Below are positions 46,892 through 54,925 of a stretch of DNA of 64,000 nt, in pieces (positions within the stretch are counted from its first letter, which is position 1; every line of letters begins with the position of its first letter). Source of the stretch: DATFNI01 sp963712305 (GTDB lineage Bacteria > Bacteroidota > Rhodothermia > Balneolales > DATFMH01); the NCBI GenBank assembly GCA_963712305.1, contig CAVQHI010000001.1, positions 248,001 through 312,000 on the forward strand, read 5' to 3'. Position numbers and translations under genes: made by a program. Under the pieces are notes generated by a model. It made no database searches and was not told where the DNA came from. It saw only the letters and a list, made by a program, of their open reading frames with translations.

Positions 46892-47506
46892 ATGAATAAG
46901 CCCCAAAAAAGATGGCCCGATATGGCGGTAATGTATCTCCACTCAGACAATCAACTTCGAGCCGATCAGGAGTATAAACGCATCCTCGAAATGATCCAGC
47001 TGGATGAAGAACAATTAAGCGCCCGGCGTGTTGAGGATACAAATTCTGCCAACTTTAATGCAATAGATGCTTTGCTTTTGGGAGGACTCCCAACCTATCC
47101 CGAAGTGTTTCGTTCAAATAAACAGCTGCTTAAAAGGGTTTTGCAGGATGATGTCCCGGTCTGGGCCTTAGAAGCGGGCGCAACCGTTTTACTACCTGAT
47201 CCCAAAATGCTTAACCGGCTGGCTACTCCCGAAATCCTGCAGATCCATCTGACAGAAGAGGGTAAAAAAGATCCCATATTCAGCACTATGGATAACCAGT
47301 TCTACTCCGCCTGCTATTTCCAGCCATTCACTCTTTTTAACCGGGAATGCGGAATCCCACTTGCGGAAACGAAGCAAGGGCAGGTTGTCGCTTTTCGCAA
47401 CCCTGATCGACACGCTTACGCCACGTTGTTCAACCCTTACCGGTACAAGTCGATCATTTATCGTTTTTTCAAAAAATATGTAGCTCAGCCGGTGTTACTG
47501 GCATAA
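46892..47506 (+). CDS. glutamine-amidotransferase-like protein lacking the nucleophile Cys
   Basis: A 204-residue protein with a class I GATase-like pattern: DALLLGGLPTYPEVFRSNKQ, then VPVWALEAGATVL, where the usual GxCxG nucleophile elbow would be. Glu (E94) or Ala occupies the Cys position, so glutaminase activity is not expected. The C-terminal HAYATLFNPYRYK recalls the family's late His segment. It may be a pseudoenzyme or a distant relative of the fold. It starts a plus-strand gene with no operon mate and converges on the luxC-like gene. Confidence 0.45.
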   Translation: MNKPQKRWPDMAVMYLHSDNQLRADQEYKRILEMIQLDEEQLSARRVEDTNSANFNAIDALLLGGLPTYPEVFRSNKQLLKRVLQDDVPVWALEAGATVLLPDPKMLNRLATPEILQIHLTEEGKKDPIFSTMDNQFYSACYFQPFTLFNRECGIPLAETKQGQVVAFRNPDRHAYATLFNPYRYKSIIYRFFKKYVAQPVLLA

Positions 47507-47510
47507 ACGC

Positions 47511-47567
47511 ATTGATGTAATCATAAACGATTGGGGTAATCACAGGGCATTGGGGTAATCACAGGGG
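47511..47567. repeat. three tandem copies of a 19-bp unit
   Basis: Unit ATTGGGGTAATCACAGGG plus one base: copies at 47511-47529 (degenerate), 47530-47548 and 47549-47567. It sits between the stop codons of two convergent genes and runs up to the luxC-like stop. Confidence 0.7.
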
Positions 47568-47568
47568 A

Positions 47569-48651
47569 TTACCCATACGGGCGGGCCAGCCAGCCTAATA
47601 TGTCTATGCCATCCGGTTTCCAGGAGATTTGGGGACATTGCGCGCGGCTGAGTAAATCAATTTTCCCCAGGGAGTTGGATAAACCGGGAATGGCAACGTG
47701 GCTGCCGGTAACATAAATGTTTTGTACCTCCTCTGAGAATCGACCGACGATTTCAGGAACCAATTCTGGTCCGCCCTGCAGCCAGTGAATTACATTATCC
47801 TCGAGATCAGGTTCACTTTCTTCAATCAGAAATTTATCAAGCATTACCTGGGACCGTTCAATAGCTTTGTTGTATGCCATTCGGTATTTCAATATTGGAT
47901 TTCTTTTGATCTTTGTAGGATTTTCGGTCCAGAATGCCTCGAAACAATCGGTGAGTTGACATTGAATAGAACACAGAGAAACGGCACTCACGACAATAGC
48001 AACAGAACGACAGCCTTTCCCATCATAACGGGCAATGGCTTCTGCCAGTACCTTGAGATATGCCGGATCATCATTATCAAGGTAAGCGATCGAAAAATGG
48101 GCTGTTCTGATCAGGTAGCTTGTATTTTCGCTCACCATTTCACCATGTTGAAGAACTTCTCTCACTTTGGGCACTGAAACTTTTGATCCGGAAAAAAGAA
48201 CCGCATCAGCTTCCAACTTCTGATAGACATCCAGGTTCGTGCTCGAAACAATGTGATCATTGGAATATTGTGCTTTCCAGTATTCCAGAAATGAAGGAAT
48301 AAGATAGGGGTCTTTGCGGGATATCTTCCCGTGGTATTCATGTCCCAGCATCAAACAGGCTAACACATCCTGTAGACCAACTAATGGCAGGTTTCCGGCA
48401 TGAAGACAAAGTATTTTTTGCGGGATGACAACTGGTAATTCATATAACTGTTCTTTGATCCATGACAACAGTTTGTCTTCGGTTACACTGCGTCCGAAGC
48501 ATTGTATGCTATAATCAACATCATGTCTTGTAAAGTAGCCTTCTGATATGGTGCGTTCTTTTGACTCGACCATTCCGCTACCTGCCTTGTGAAGCCATGA
48601 CTGGAAAGCCTCAGCTACCCTCTTTGCCCTATTGATAAGATTATCGTTCAT
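47569..48651 (-). CDS. LuxC-like acyl-CoA reductase
   Basis: A 360-residue member of the LuxC acyl-CoA reductase family (LuxC of bioluminescent bacteria is about 480). It has the ALDH-like cofactor segment CLHAGNLPLVGLQDVLACLM and the sequence VVIPQKI. The catalytic Cys is probably within SLCSIQCQLTDCFE. It would reduce an activated fatty acyl group to an aldehyde. Its start overlaps the end of the LuxE-like gene by four bases (ATGA), a strong sign of coupled function. No luxAB luciferase genes are present, so light production is not implied. Confidence 0.82.
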   Translation of the reverse strand: MNDNLINRAKRVAEAFQSWLHKAGSGMVESKERTISEGYFTRHDVDYSIQCFGRSVTEDKLLSWIKEQLYELPVVIPQKILCLHAGNLPLVGLQDVLACLMLGHEYHGKISRKDPYLIPSFLEYWKAQYSNDHIVSSTNLDVYQKLEADAVLFSGSKVSVPKVREVLQHGEMVSENTSYLIRTAHFSIAYLDNDDPAYLKVLAEAIARYDGKGCRSVAIVVSAVSLCSIQCQLTDCFEAFWTENPTKIKRNPILKYRMAYNKAIERSQVMLDKFLIEESEPDLEDNVIHWLQGGPELVPEIVGRFSEEVQNIYVTGSHVAIPGLSNSLGKIDLLSRAQCPQISWKPDGIDILGWLARPYG

Positions 48652-49673
48652 CCCCGTTCCTGATCGATCAAAAAATTACAACCTCTGAGATTTTCGGCCT
48701 TCCAGCGCCCCAACACAGAGAATCGTCCATCTTCTCCCATAACCCCGCGATCTCCTGTAAGCAAGAAGGAACCGGAATACACATTTGCCAAATCCATCAC
48801 GCCAATCAATCCTTCTTCACCATTCTCAACAGCCTCCAGAGGATTCCGGGGATCACGAATAGTAATCCTCAGCCATGGAGGTGTCGCAAATCCCTCCTTC
48901 CCGAGATCATACGCCTGACTCAACATCTCCGCCATCCCATACTCGGAATGAATTTGCCCATCCGAAATACCAAATCCATCAGCTAATCTGCGATGTAATT
49001 CGGACCGGCCCATTTCTCTCTTGTACGTTTTCATGCCGCCCGTTTCCATCACAATGGTATTCCCTGGTAAACGTACAGAGTTCATGTCGATAAGATCCAG
49101 TAAACCGAAAGCTGCACCAAAGAGCATCAGTCTTTTCCCGGATTCGGCAATTTTTTCAATTTCCCATTCATCCAACGGTTTACCAAGAGGCAAAAAACGG
49201 CTAAGCCCAGAATCATCCTGCCGAATCAACTCATTGATCATCCAGATCAAGGATGAGTTTGGATTGTCTGCATATCCCGGTACATAACCCAGAATAACTA
49301 GCTCTCCCCCGGAACTTTCAGGATAAAACAGCTTAAACCCTTGTAATAAAGATTTTCTGTACAGTTCCGCCTTAAATATCTCATGTCTGCTGCGTGACAT
49401 GCCGCTGGTTCCGCTGCTCTGGAACACCAGATCAGGCTCTGTCCAGCTGCCTGTTTTTACCTGTGTATCCCTGAAAGCCCCGATGGGCAGCAGTGGAATC
49501 TCATCAATTGAAGAAATCCCTATCTCAATGCCAAGAGCATCAGTTAAACGGCGGTAGACATCATTCTCATGGTATTGGAACGTAAAAACCTGCTGAGCCT
49601 TCTCTTCAAAAGTGATACCCGGATCAAAAATAATTTTCAACCAATCATCAACTTTTGTAGGATAAGTAACCAC
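48648..49673 (-). CDS. LuxE-like acyl-protein synthetase
   Basis: A 341-residue AMP-forming ligase of the acyl-protein synthetase family. The AMP-binding part includes PDLVFQSSGTSGMSRSRHEI (phosphate-binding loop), and the C-half carries VMETGGMKTYKREMGRSEL and IHSEYGMAEMLSQAYD (adenylate motif). It likely activates a fatty acid and hands it to the LuxC-like reductase encoded next. The pair is seen in several Bacteroidota that do not glow, suggesting a lipid or surface modification role. Confidence 0.85.
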   Translation of the reverse strand: MVTYPTKVDDWLKIIFDPGITFEEKAQQVFTFQYHENDVYRRLTDALGIEIGISSIDEIPLLPIGAFRDTQVKTGSWTEPDLVFQSSGTSGMSRSRHEIFKAELYRKSLLQGFKLFYPESSGGELVILGYVPGYADNPNSSLIWMINELIRQDDSGLSRFLPLGKPLDEWEIEKIAESGKRLMLFGAAFGLLDLIDMNSVRLPGNTIVMETGGMKTYKREMGRSELHRRLADGFGISDGQIHSEYGMAEMLSQAYDLGKEGFATPPWLRITIRDPRNPLEAVENGEEGLIGVMDLANVYSGSFLLTGDRGVMGEDGRFSVLGRWKAENLRGCNFLIDQERG

Positions 49674-49762
49674 AATTCATCCTGTGTTTGGGTGGTAAAT
49701 ACATTAATGCAAAGATATTGAAAAACTAGTCAAATTTTGAATATGATTTGATGGCACTCATT

Positions 49763-49776
49763 CAAATGATCATTTG
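49763..49776. promoter_or_regulatory. perfect 14-bp palindrome upstream of luxE-like and DUF5916 genes
   Basis: CAAATGATCATTTG is a perfect palindrome in the 379-base divergent gap (49674-50052), as expected for a dimeric regulator site. No other structure or gene is evident in the gap, which is AT-rich. Confidence 0.35.
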
Positions 49777-50052
49777 CTAAATATTGTTAAAACAATTGAC
49801 TTACAAAGGTCAAAACTTGTAAAACAACTATATTCCATTTTGCACTGGACACTCAGATTGTTTTCTTGTAGCTGGTTATAATTAACCAATAAAAAACAAT
49901 TATATTCTGCCCAGAATTATATCGAAGAACCACACTTCCAAAACATGAATGGTGTACTAATATCCATCGATTTCCGTATTGAATTTCATGCACGATGATG
50001 CCATTTATTCACAAAACCATACACGTGATTCATTCTGACTCCAAACCTAACA

Positions 50053-52296
50053 ATGGCTATTTTCAAAATATCATTTTTACTTTTTCTGTCGATAGTATTA
50101 GTTCCACAGAAGGCCACCGCCGCATCTCAGGATTCCACCAAAACCCTGAAAGCTATCCGTATCGATCGTGATATTGAACTGACGGGGCACTTGACCGATC
50201 CGGCATGGAAAAAGGCACATCGCGTTCCTCTCCTATATGAATTTGATCCCAATGACAAGGAACCGGCTAAACAACCCACTGAGGCAATGGTTATTTATAA
50301 CCAGACGACCCTATACATCGGATTCATTTGCAACGATCCACGCCCCTCACGTATACGCGAACATGTCTCTGACCGCGATAAAATTTTTAACGACGATTTT
50401 GTGGGTGCTATCATCGATCCGTATAACAACAATCAACACGCTTACGAATTTTTTGTAAATCCCTTGGGCATTCAGGCCGATGCCATGCGGAGTGGACACC
50501 ATGAAGATGAGAGTTTCGACGCCCTCTGGTACTCAAAAGCTGCTGTAAGTGATTCTGGTTTCACAGCTGTGATGGCCATCCCCTTTAAAAGTCTTGGTTT
50601 CCCAAATAAAAAGGTCCAGTCCTGGTCTATTCAGTTTATTCGAAATTATCCCAGAAAAAACCAGTACAAATTTGCGTGGACCAAAATAGACATAAACGAG
50701 TCCTGTTTTCTCTGCCAGAACGGAAGGCTGACGAACCTAAAAAATGTCAGCAGCGCAAACACCGTTGAGTTTCTGCCTTATGTGATTACCACCAAGAGCA
50801 GCGGACTAAGCAACACAGACGATCCTACATCAGGTTTTAATCAGGGCCCCATAAAACCGAGACTGGGTGGAAGCGTTTCCTATGCCCCAACCTCATCACT
50901 GTCTCTCAATGCCGTATTCAATCCCGATTTCAGCCAGGTCGAGACCGACGCAACCCAGATCACTGCGAACAATACCTTTGCCATTTCCTACCCCGAAAAA
51001 AGGCCCTTTTTCATGCAGGGTGCGAGCCTGTTTCATACACCATTCGATGTCTATTATTCCAGAACGATCAGCGACCCGCTTATGGCTGGAAAAGCTACAG
51101 AAAAGTCCGGAAATTTTTCTCTGGCCTTTTTGACGGCTTACGACCGAAACACCGGTTTTATCGTGCCGGGACTGGAAGGAAGCTCAACGGCAACTTCCTA
51201 CCTCCGTTCTTATTCAAATATTTTACGGCCTAATTTCAATTTCGGCTCCGATTCAAACATTGGCGGAATATTTACTTCCCGCAATGTCAACGAAGCCCAC
51301 AATTATGTTGCCAGTATCGACTGGTATATCAAACTAATCGACCATTATTATTTCAACGGGCAGACCGCTATTTCAAATACAAAGGAACTAACCGACGATT
51401 CTCTGTCCGTGCAGTTCGATAATAGAACATTCGGCCATTCACAATATGATGCAGCCTTCAACGGCCAGCATTATAACGGAACTGCCTTACGATTAGGCCT
51501 TGACCGGCGAGCCAAATACTACAACTTCAGAGTAAGATACCGGGAATTTTCCCCAACATTCCAGGCTCATAACGGATTTGTCACACGAACAAATTTCAGG
51601 CAGTTAGATGCGGAACAGGAAATCAACTATTTCCCCGGCAATGCGATTCTCGACAACGGTAATTTCCATATGCAAGGTCGTCTCCGTTACGATTACAGCG
51701 GCCTGCTTATGTCCCGGAATTTTTCTGTTGATGTATTCAACCAGTTTACCCATCAAACCGGGTTATATCTTGAATATGATATCGTCAACGACAGGAGATA
51801 TCATGGTGTAATGTTCAATGGATTGCACCAGTTTCATATGGGTTTCCATTCCGATGCTTCCGATGTTATCTCGATTGGAGGTCACATTGAAACCGGCCGA
51901 TACATATATCACGATGACAACCCCGATCTCGGACATGGCTACAGCATTTCTGGTGGAATTACAGTAAAACCAACGTCACGGCTTCATCTGCACATCTCCT
52001 ACGACTACTCGCAACTCTCATCCGTATCAACCGGAGAACAATACTACAGCGGTGATATAATACGGCTTACCGGCATTTACAATTTCACCTCGAAACTATT
52101 CACAAGAATCATTACTCAGTATGATTCCTTCAACAAGCAACTGCAGATCTACCCACTCATTTATTACAAGCTAAATCCATTCACCATCTTCTACGCAGGA
52201 ATGACCAACTACATGCACAAATTCCAGGAACCATACGGATTTAAATCCACCAACCGGGAGTTCTTTGTTAAGTTCCAGTATCTGATCAGGATATAG
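50053..52296 (+). CDS. DUF5916 outer-membrane protein (copy 1)
   Basis: A 747-residue exported protein. The signal peptide (about 1-26) is followed by an N-terminal CBM9-like domain (about 35-225) with LTGHLTDPAWKKAHRVPLLY and DDFVGAIIDPYNNNQHAYEF. The rest is a predicted outer-membrane beta-barrel ending in FVKFQYLIRI. DUF5916 proteins are common in Bacteroidota and Balneolota, sometimes near TonB receptors; the substrate is unknown. A close paralogue follows 254 bases later. Confidence 0.88.
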   Translation: MAIFKISFLLFLSIVLVPQKATAASQDSTKTLKAIRIDRDIELTGHLTDPAWKKAHRVPLLYEFDPNDKEPAKQPTEAMVIYNQTTLYIGFICNDPRPSRIREHVSDRDKIFNDDFVGAIIDPYNNNQHAYEFFVNPLGIQADAMRSGHHEDESFDALWYSKAAVSDSGFTAVMAIPFKSLGFPNKKVQSWSIQFIRNYPRKNQYKFAWTKIDINESCFLCQNGRLTNLKNVSSANTVEFLPYVITTKSSGLSNTDDPTSGFNQGPIKPRLGGSVSYAPTSSLSLNAVFNPDFSQVETDATQITANNTFAISYPEKRPFFMQGASLFHTPFDVYYSRTISDPLMAGKATEKSGNFSLAFLTAYDRNTGFIVPGLEGSSTATSYLRSYSNILRPNFNFGSDSNIGGIFTSRNVNEAHNYVASIDWYIKLIDHYYFNGQTAISNTKELTDDSLSVQFDNRTFGHSQYDAAFNGQHYNGTALRLGLDRRAKYYNFRVRYREFSPTFQAHNGFVTRTNFRQLDAEQEINYFPGNAILDNGNFHMQGRLRYDYSGLLMSRNFSVDVFNQFTHQTGLYLEYDIVNDRRYHGVMFNGLHQFHMGFHSDASDVISIGGHIETGRYIYHDDNPDLGHGYSISGGITVKPTSRLHLHISYDYSQLSSVSTGEQYYSGDIIRLTGIYNFTSKLFTRIITQYDSFNKQLQIYPLIYYKLNPFTIFYAGMTNYMHKFQEPYGFKSTNREFFVKFQYLIRI

Positions 52297-52322
52297 AAGT
52301 GAGTAGAGAGATATCAGATATC

Positions 52323-52354
52323 AGACCTTAGACCTTAGACCTTAGACCTTAGAC
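52323..52354. repeat. heptamer tandem repeat AGACCTT
   Basis: Four perfect AGACCTT units (52323-52350) plus AGAC, directly after the first DUF5916 gene. Similar TTAGAC/TCTAAGATCTAA-type tracts lie near 2056-2190, 34470-34510 and 54790-54855. Confidence 0.65.
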
Positions 52355-52474
52355 ATCACATAGAGTTAAGTGGATATTTTTATGATCTGCTTAACATCTC
52401 TTCAGGGAGTTTGCAGGATTTTTTGCTGGATTACAAATTCCACTTAATATGCTTCAAAAGCCCAAATTCTGAAC

Positions 52475-52490
52475 TTTTTTTGCAACTTTT
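52475..52490 (+). promoter_or_regulatory. T-rich GCAACTTTT upstream element (copy 2)
   Basis: TTTTTTTGCAACTTTT, identical to 20746-20761, 60 bases before the ATG of the second DUF5916 gene. CGTATC lies about 16 bases further on and might act as a -10 of an ECF-type promoter. Confidence 0.35.
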
Positions 52491-52549
52491 TCACTATTTC
52501 CCGTATCACGTAGTGTCACATTTAATTTCATCTACTTATTCAACACTAC

Positions 52550-54781
52550 ATGGGTCTGTTACTATTAATACTTCTTGCAATCCCCTTGTTATCACACGCT
52601 CAGCAAAGCGATACCACACGACAAGATATTATCCATCCTCTCTTAATCCATCACAATATAAAAATTACCGGCCGGCTCGATGATCCTGTATGGCTAAAAG
52701 CTTCTCCCGTTTATATCCGATATGAAGTTGAACCAGATGAAAAGGCGCTCGCACCTGTTCGCACACAGGTGAAAATTTTGTATAACAAACAGTATCTGTA
52801 CATCGGATTCATTTGTCATGATCCCCATCCGAACCAGATAAGGGCACACATTACAGACCGGGACAGCAATTTTCAGGATGATTACGTCGGAGCTATCATC
52901 GATCCGTACAACAACCATCAAAACGCTTATGAATTCTTCGTGAACCCCAAGGGTATTCAATCAGATCTTATGCGTACAGGAAATAATGAGGATGACAGTT
53001 TCGACATTCTCTGGTATTCCAAAGGCGCTATCAACGACACCGGCTATACGGCTGTAATGGCGATCCCGTTTAAAAGCCTGCGGTTCCCCAACCGGGATGT
53101 CCAAAACTGGTCAATAGAACTCTTTCGAAACTACCCCCGCTCAAGCCGATATCAGCTTGTATGGACAAAGATCGACTTGAATGAACCATGTCTTATGTGC
53201 CAGGCAGGCAACATGGTCGGTATGAACGGAATTAAAAATCACAATACTGTTGAGGTGTTGCCCTATGTGATTGGTTCCCAAACCGGATCCCTTAATGACA
53301 AAGAAGATCCAACATCAGGATTCGATAATAATCCGGCAAAAGTTCGTGCCGGTGGCAGCATTTCCTATTCTCCGAACTCGTCGTTGTCAATGAATGCGGT
53401 CATCAATCCCGACTTCAGCCAGGTGGAGACAGATGCTACGCAAATTAGTGTCAACAATACTTTTGCGATCTTCTACCCGGAGAAGCGTCCCTTCTTTATG
53501 GAAGGATCGAGTCTATACGACACCGATCTCAACCTGTTTTATTCACGTATGATCAGTGATCCCTTGCTTGCAGGAAAAGCTGTTGAAAAAAGTGGGAACT
53601 TGTCGCTGGTTTATCTTACGGCCTTTGATCGCAACAGCAATTTTATTATTCCCGGGCGTGAGGGAAACTCATTCGTCAACACAAACCTCCGTGCCTACAC
53701 CAACCTGATTCGGCCGAAATATGCCCTTGGGTCCGACTCATACATCGGTGGATTAATTACCACCCGCAATATCGACCAGGCTCATAACTACGTTGCCAGT
53801 GTCGACTGGAATTTCAAGATATTGCAAAACTACTACTTTACCGGTCAGTACGCTTTTTCAAATACGCAGGAGTTGAACGATACTACGATGAATGACCAGA
53901 TCGATAATCACAAGTTTGGGCATTCACATTATGATGCTTTTTTTAACGGTCAGAAATACAATGGATCTGCACTGCGTCTTGAACTCGACCGAAGGTCTAA
54001 ATACTACAGCTTCTATTTCCACTATGATAACTTTGCTCCGACTTTCCAGGCGCAGGAGGGTTATTTCACCAGAACGGATGAACGCAGCTTCCATCTGAAC
54101 CAGGACCTGTCATACTATACAACGAACTCTTTCCTCGACAATGGAGACATCGCTGCCAACACGGGGATTCGATATGATTACAGTAACAGGCTCATGGAAC
54201 GTTGGGTCGATCTTGACTGGTACAACAAATTTAAGGGCCAGACCTCTTTCGATGTTAACTATCTCGGCGTTAATGACGAACGGTTTCACGACATCTTCTT
54301 TACGGGTGTCCGCCGCATCAATTTTAGTGTTAATTCCAACGGATTAAACGCTCTATCGTTTTATGCTCACTATGAAAGAGGCAGATATATTTACCGGAGT
54401 GATAACCCGAGTGTCGGACACGGCTACAGTTATTCCGTGGGTACAACCATTAAACCAACACCTCGATTCAATGTAGATCTGTCATATGATTTTTCACGAC
54501 TGACTTCCTTATCAGGTGACAGCCTGCTGTACAGCGGTGACATAAGCCGCATTAAAGCATCGTATAACTTTACATCACGATTGTTTGTCAGGACAATTTT
54601 CCAGTATGATACCTTTGCACATCAACTCCAAATTTATCCGCTCGTCTACTATAAACTGAATCCGTTTACCATCTTCTATGCAGGAATGACCGACTACCGG
54701 CACAAATTCCGGGAACCATACGGATTCAAACCCACCAACCGGGAGTTTTTCGTGAAATTTCAATATCTGATTCGAAGCTAA
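52550..54781 (+). CDS. DUF5916 outer-membrane protein (copy 2)
   Basis: A 743-residue paralogue of the preceding gene with the same domain order: signal peptide (MGLLLLILLAIPLLSHAQ), CBM9-like N-domain (ITGRLDDPVWLKASPVYIRY), and a barrel ending in FVKFQYLIRS. Long identical stretches such as YYKLNPFTIFYAGMT are shared. A recent tandem duplication is likely. Confidence 0.88.
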   Translation: MGLLLLILLAIPLLSHAQQSDTTRQDIIHPLLIHHNIKITGRLDDPVWLKASPVYIRYEVEPDEKALAPVRTQVKILYNKQYLYIGFICHDPHPNQIRAHITDRDSNFQDDYVGAIIDPYNNHQNAYEFFVNPKGIQSDLMRTGNNEDDSFDILWYSKGAINDTGYTAVMAIPFKSLRFPNRDVQNWSIELFRNYPRSSRYQLVWTKIDLNEPCLMCQAGNMVGMNGIKNHNTVEVLPYVIGSQTGSLNDKEDPTSGFDNNPAKVRAGGSISYSPNSSLSMNAVINPDFSQVETDATQISVNNTFAIFYPEKRPFFMEGSSLYDTDLNLFYSRMISDPLLAGKAVEKSGNLSLVYLTAFDRNSNFIIPGREGNSFVNTNLRAYTNLIRPKYALGSDSYIGGLITTRNIDQAHNYVASVDWNFKILQNYYFTGQYAFSNTQELNDTTMNDQIDNHKFGHSHYDAFFNGQKYNGSALRLELDRRSKYYSFYFHYDNFAPTFQAQEGYFTRTDERSFHLNQDLSYYTTNSFLDNGDIAANTGIRYDYSNRLMERWVDLDWYNKFKGQTSFDVNYLGVNDERFHDIFFTGVRRINFSVNSNGLNALSFYAHYERGRYIYRSDNPSVGHGYSYSVGTTIKPTPRFNVDLSYDFSRLTSLSGDSLLYSGDISRIKASYNFTSRLFVRTIFQYDTFAHQLQIYPLVYYKLNPFTIFYAGMTDYRHKFREPYGFKPTNREFFVKFQYLIRS

Positions 54782-54925
54782 ATGAGTAGTCGTGAGATGT
54801 AAGATTTAGGATCATCTCTATTCTCATATCCAAAGTCTAATATCTCAATACCCTCTTCCATTATTCCCGTAGTTTGGTTATTTATTGCATATTAAAATGT
54901 TGTGTACCAATCTAACGGAATCAGT

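Noticed and set aside
46745..46942. 65-codon minus-strand frame between leuS and the amidotransferase-like gene
   Set aside because: Overlaps the start of the plus-strand gene and has no signal or similarity.
47569..49673. Bioluminescence (lux) operon
   Set aside because: Only C- and E-like genes are present; no luxA/B/D, and similar pairs occur in dark bacteria.
52323..52354. CRISPR array
   Set aside because: The repeat is seven bases with no spacers and no cas genes; it is a simple tandem repeat.
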